DNA of 5,948 nt from Acidimicrobiia bacterium (lineage in GTDB: Bacteria; Actinomycetota; Acidimicrobiia; Acidimicrobiales; Ilumatobacteraceae), in contig JAUHYJ010000251.1 in assembly GCA_030425785.1 (NCBI GenBank), forward strand, positions 1 to 5,948, given 5' to 3'. The notes under the pieces were generated by a model. The model saw only the letters and a list, made by a program, of their open reading frames with translations. It was not told the origin of the DNA and ran no database searches. Made by a program: the position numbers and the translations under genes. Position 1 is the first letter of the stretch. Every line of letters begins with the position of its first letter. This document shows positions 5,567 to 5,948 of the stretch, piece by piece.

Positions 5567-5948
5567 TCAGTCCCGGAGCTGGCGGTGGGTGATGTCGGTC
5601 GCGTCGACCTCGATCGACGAGTACGGCAGCGCCGCGAAGAACCGGTCGGCGTTGCTCGCGAGCTTGCGGACGGCGAGGTAGTTCGAGGTACCGCCGACCG
5701 CGGCCCCGATGCCGATCGGGATCAGCCGGCCGAGCGCGAGGATGCCGCGCCGGGTCCCGTAGGTGCGGGTGAGCGTCCTCGCCATCATCCGGTTCGCCAT
5801 CTGCAGGGTCGCGACCGGGATGCGACCGTCGGCGGCGACCGCCATCCCGGTCGCCGCCTCGTTGACGGCGCGCGAGAACCCGTCGCGGGCGGAGCTGCCG
5901 TAGATCAGCACCGCCAGGACCCACGCCCGGCGCTCGTCGACCGACGGA
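5567..5948 (-). CDS. EcsC-family protein, C-terminal part (5' end beyond window)
   Basis: On the minus strand the frame is open from the right edge to a TGA at 5567-5569, giving 126 residues. A GTG at 5911 is in frame, but the codons before it (read as VDERRAWVLAVLIYGSSARDGF across it) continue the same helical pattern, so the gene probably starts outside the window. The diagnostic part is GRLIPIGIGAAVGGTSNYL, followed by a helix, FFAALP and an acidic tail. This resembles the C-terminal glycine-rich, membrane-associating segment of EcsC-domain proteins, named after Bacillus EcsC, whose biochemical role is unknown. The hydrophobic segment may insert in or lie on the membrane. The gene converges on the molybdoenzyme with a 14-base gap, so the two are not co-transcribed. 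The family assignment is moderately sure. Confidence 0.7.
   Translation of the reverse strand, partial: PSVDERRAWVLAVLIYGSSARDGFSRAVNEAATGMAVAADGRIPVATLQMANRMMARTLTRTYGTRRGILALGRLIPIGIGAAVGGTSNYLAVRKLASNADRFFAALPYSSIEVDATDITHRQLRD

Noticed and set aside
5160..5924. 254-residue open frame on the minus strand near the right edge
   Set aside because: It overlaps the molybdoenzyme C-terminus antisense and sits in a different frame from the EcsC-like sequence. It is Arg/Asp/Gly-rich with no motif.

Overview
The window is very GC-rich. Its coding frames end predominantly in G or C, and it has GTG and TTG starts, a 4-base stop/start overlap and two genes with no Shine-Dalgarno sequence but a -10-like hexamer just upstream. 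This suggests a high-GC actinobacterium; an Acidimicrobiia-type lineage is a guess, not something the sequence proves. I see no mobile element, tRNA, rRNA or CRISPR array. Six genes are supported, two of them cut by the window edges, and together they fill nearly all of the sequence.

Bases 1-2400 (+ strand) hold a quaternary-ammonium catabolic gene set. It starts with the C-terminal part of a gamma-butyrobetaine dioxygenase, which makes L-carnitine. A zinc-dependent beta-keto acid cleavage enzyme (BKACE) follows, and then an L-carnitine 3-dehydrogenase whose GTG start overlaps the BKACE stop. Read as a pathway, the steps are gamma-butyrobetaine to L-carnitine (O2 and 2-oxoglutarate), L-carnitine to 3-dehydrocarnitine (NAD+), and 3-dehydrocarnitine plus acetyl-CoA to betainyl-CoA plus acetoacetate. 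The thioesterase that would release glycine betaine is neither in the window nor fused to the dehydrogenase. The gap between the first two genes carries three exact copies of an 8-base palindrome-containing word that can form competing hairpins.

Bases 2401-2569 are a short convergent spacer. Bases 2570-3226 (- strand) encode a YczE-family integral membrane protein of unknown function. It diverges, across a 73-base intergenic region, from a large molybdopterin oxidoreductase (3300-5552, +). That enzyme has an N-terminal [4Fe-4S] site but an Asp, rather than Cys or Sec, where the formate-dehydrogenase-type molybdenum ligand would sit. Its stop faces that of a partial EcsC-family gene (5567 to the right edge, - strand), with a GC-rich hairpin fitted between the two stop codons.

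The carnitine genes act together. The membrane protein, the molybdoenzyme and the EcsC-like protein show no evident functional link to them or to each other. I did not find a clearly undescribed system. The items most worth checking are the triplicated 8-mer, the molybdenum ligand and the complete gamma-butyrobetaine-to-betaine route.
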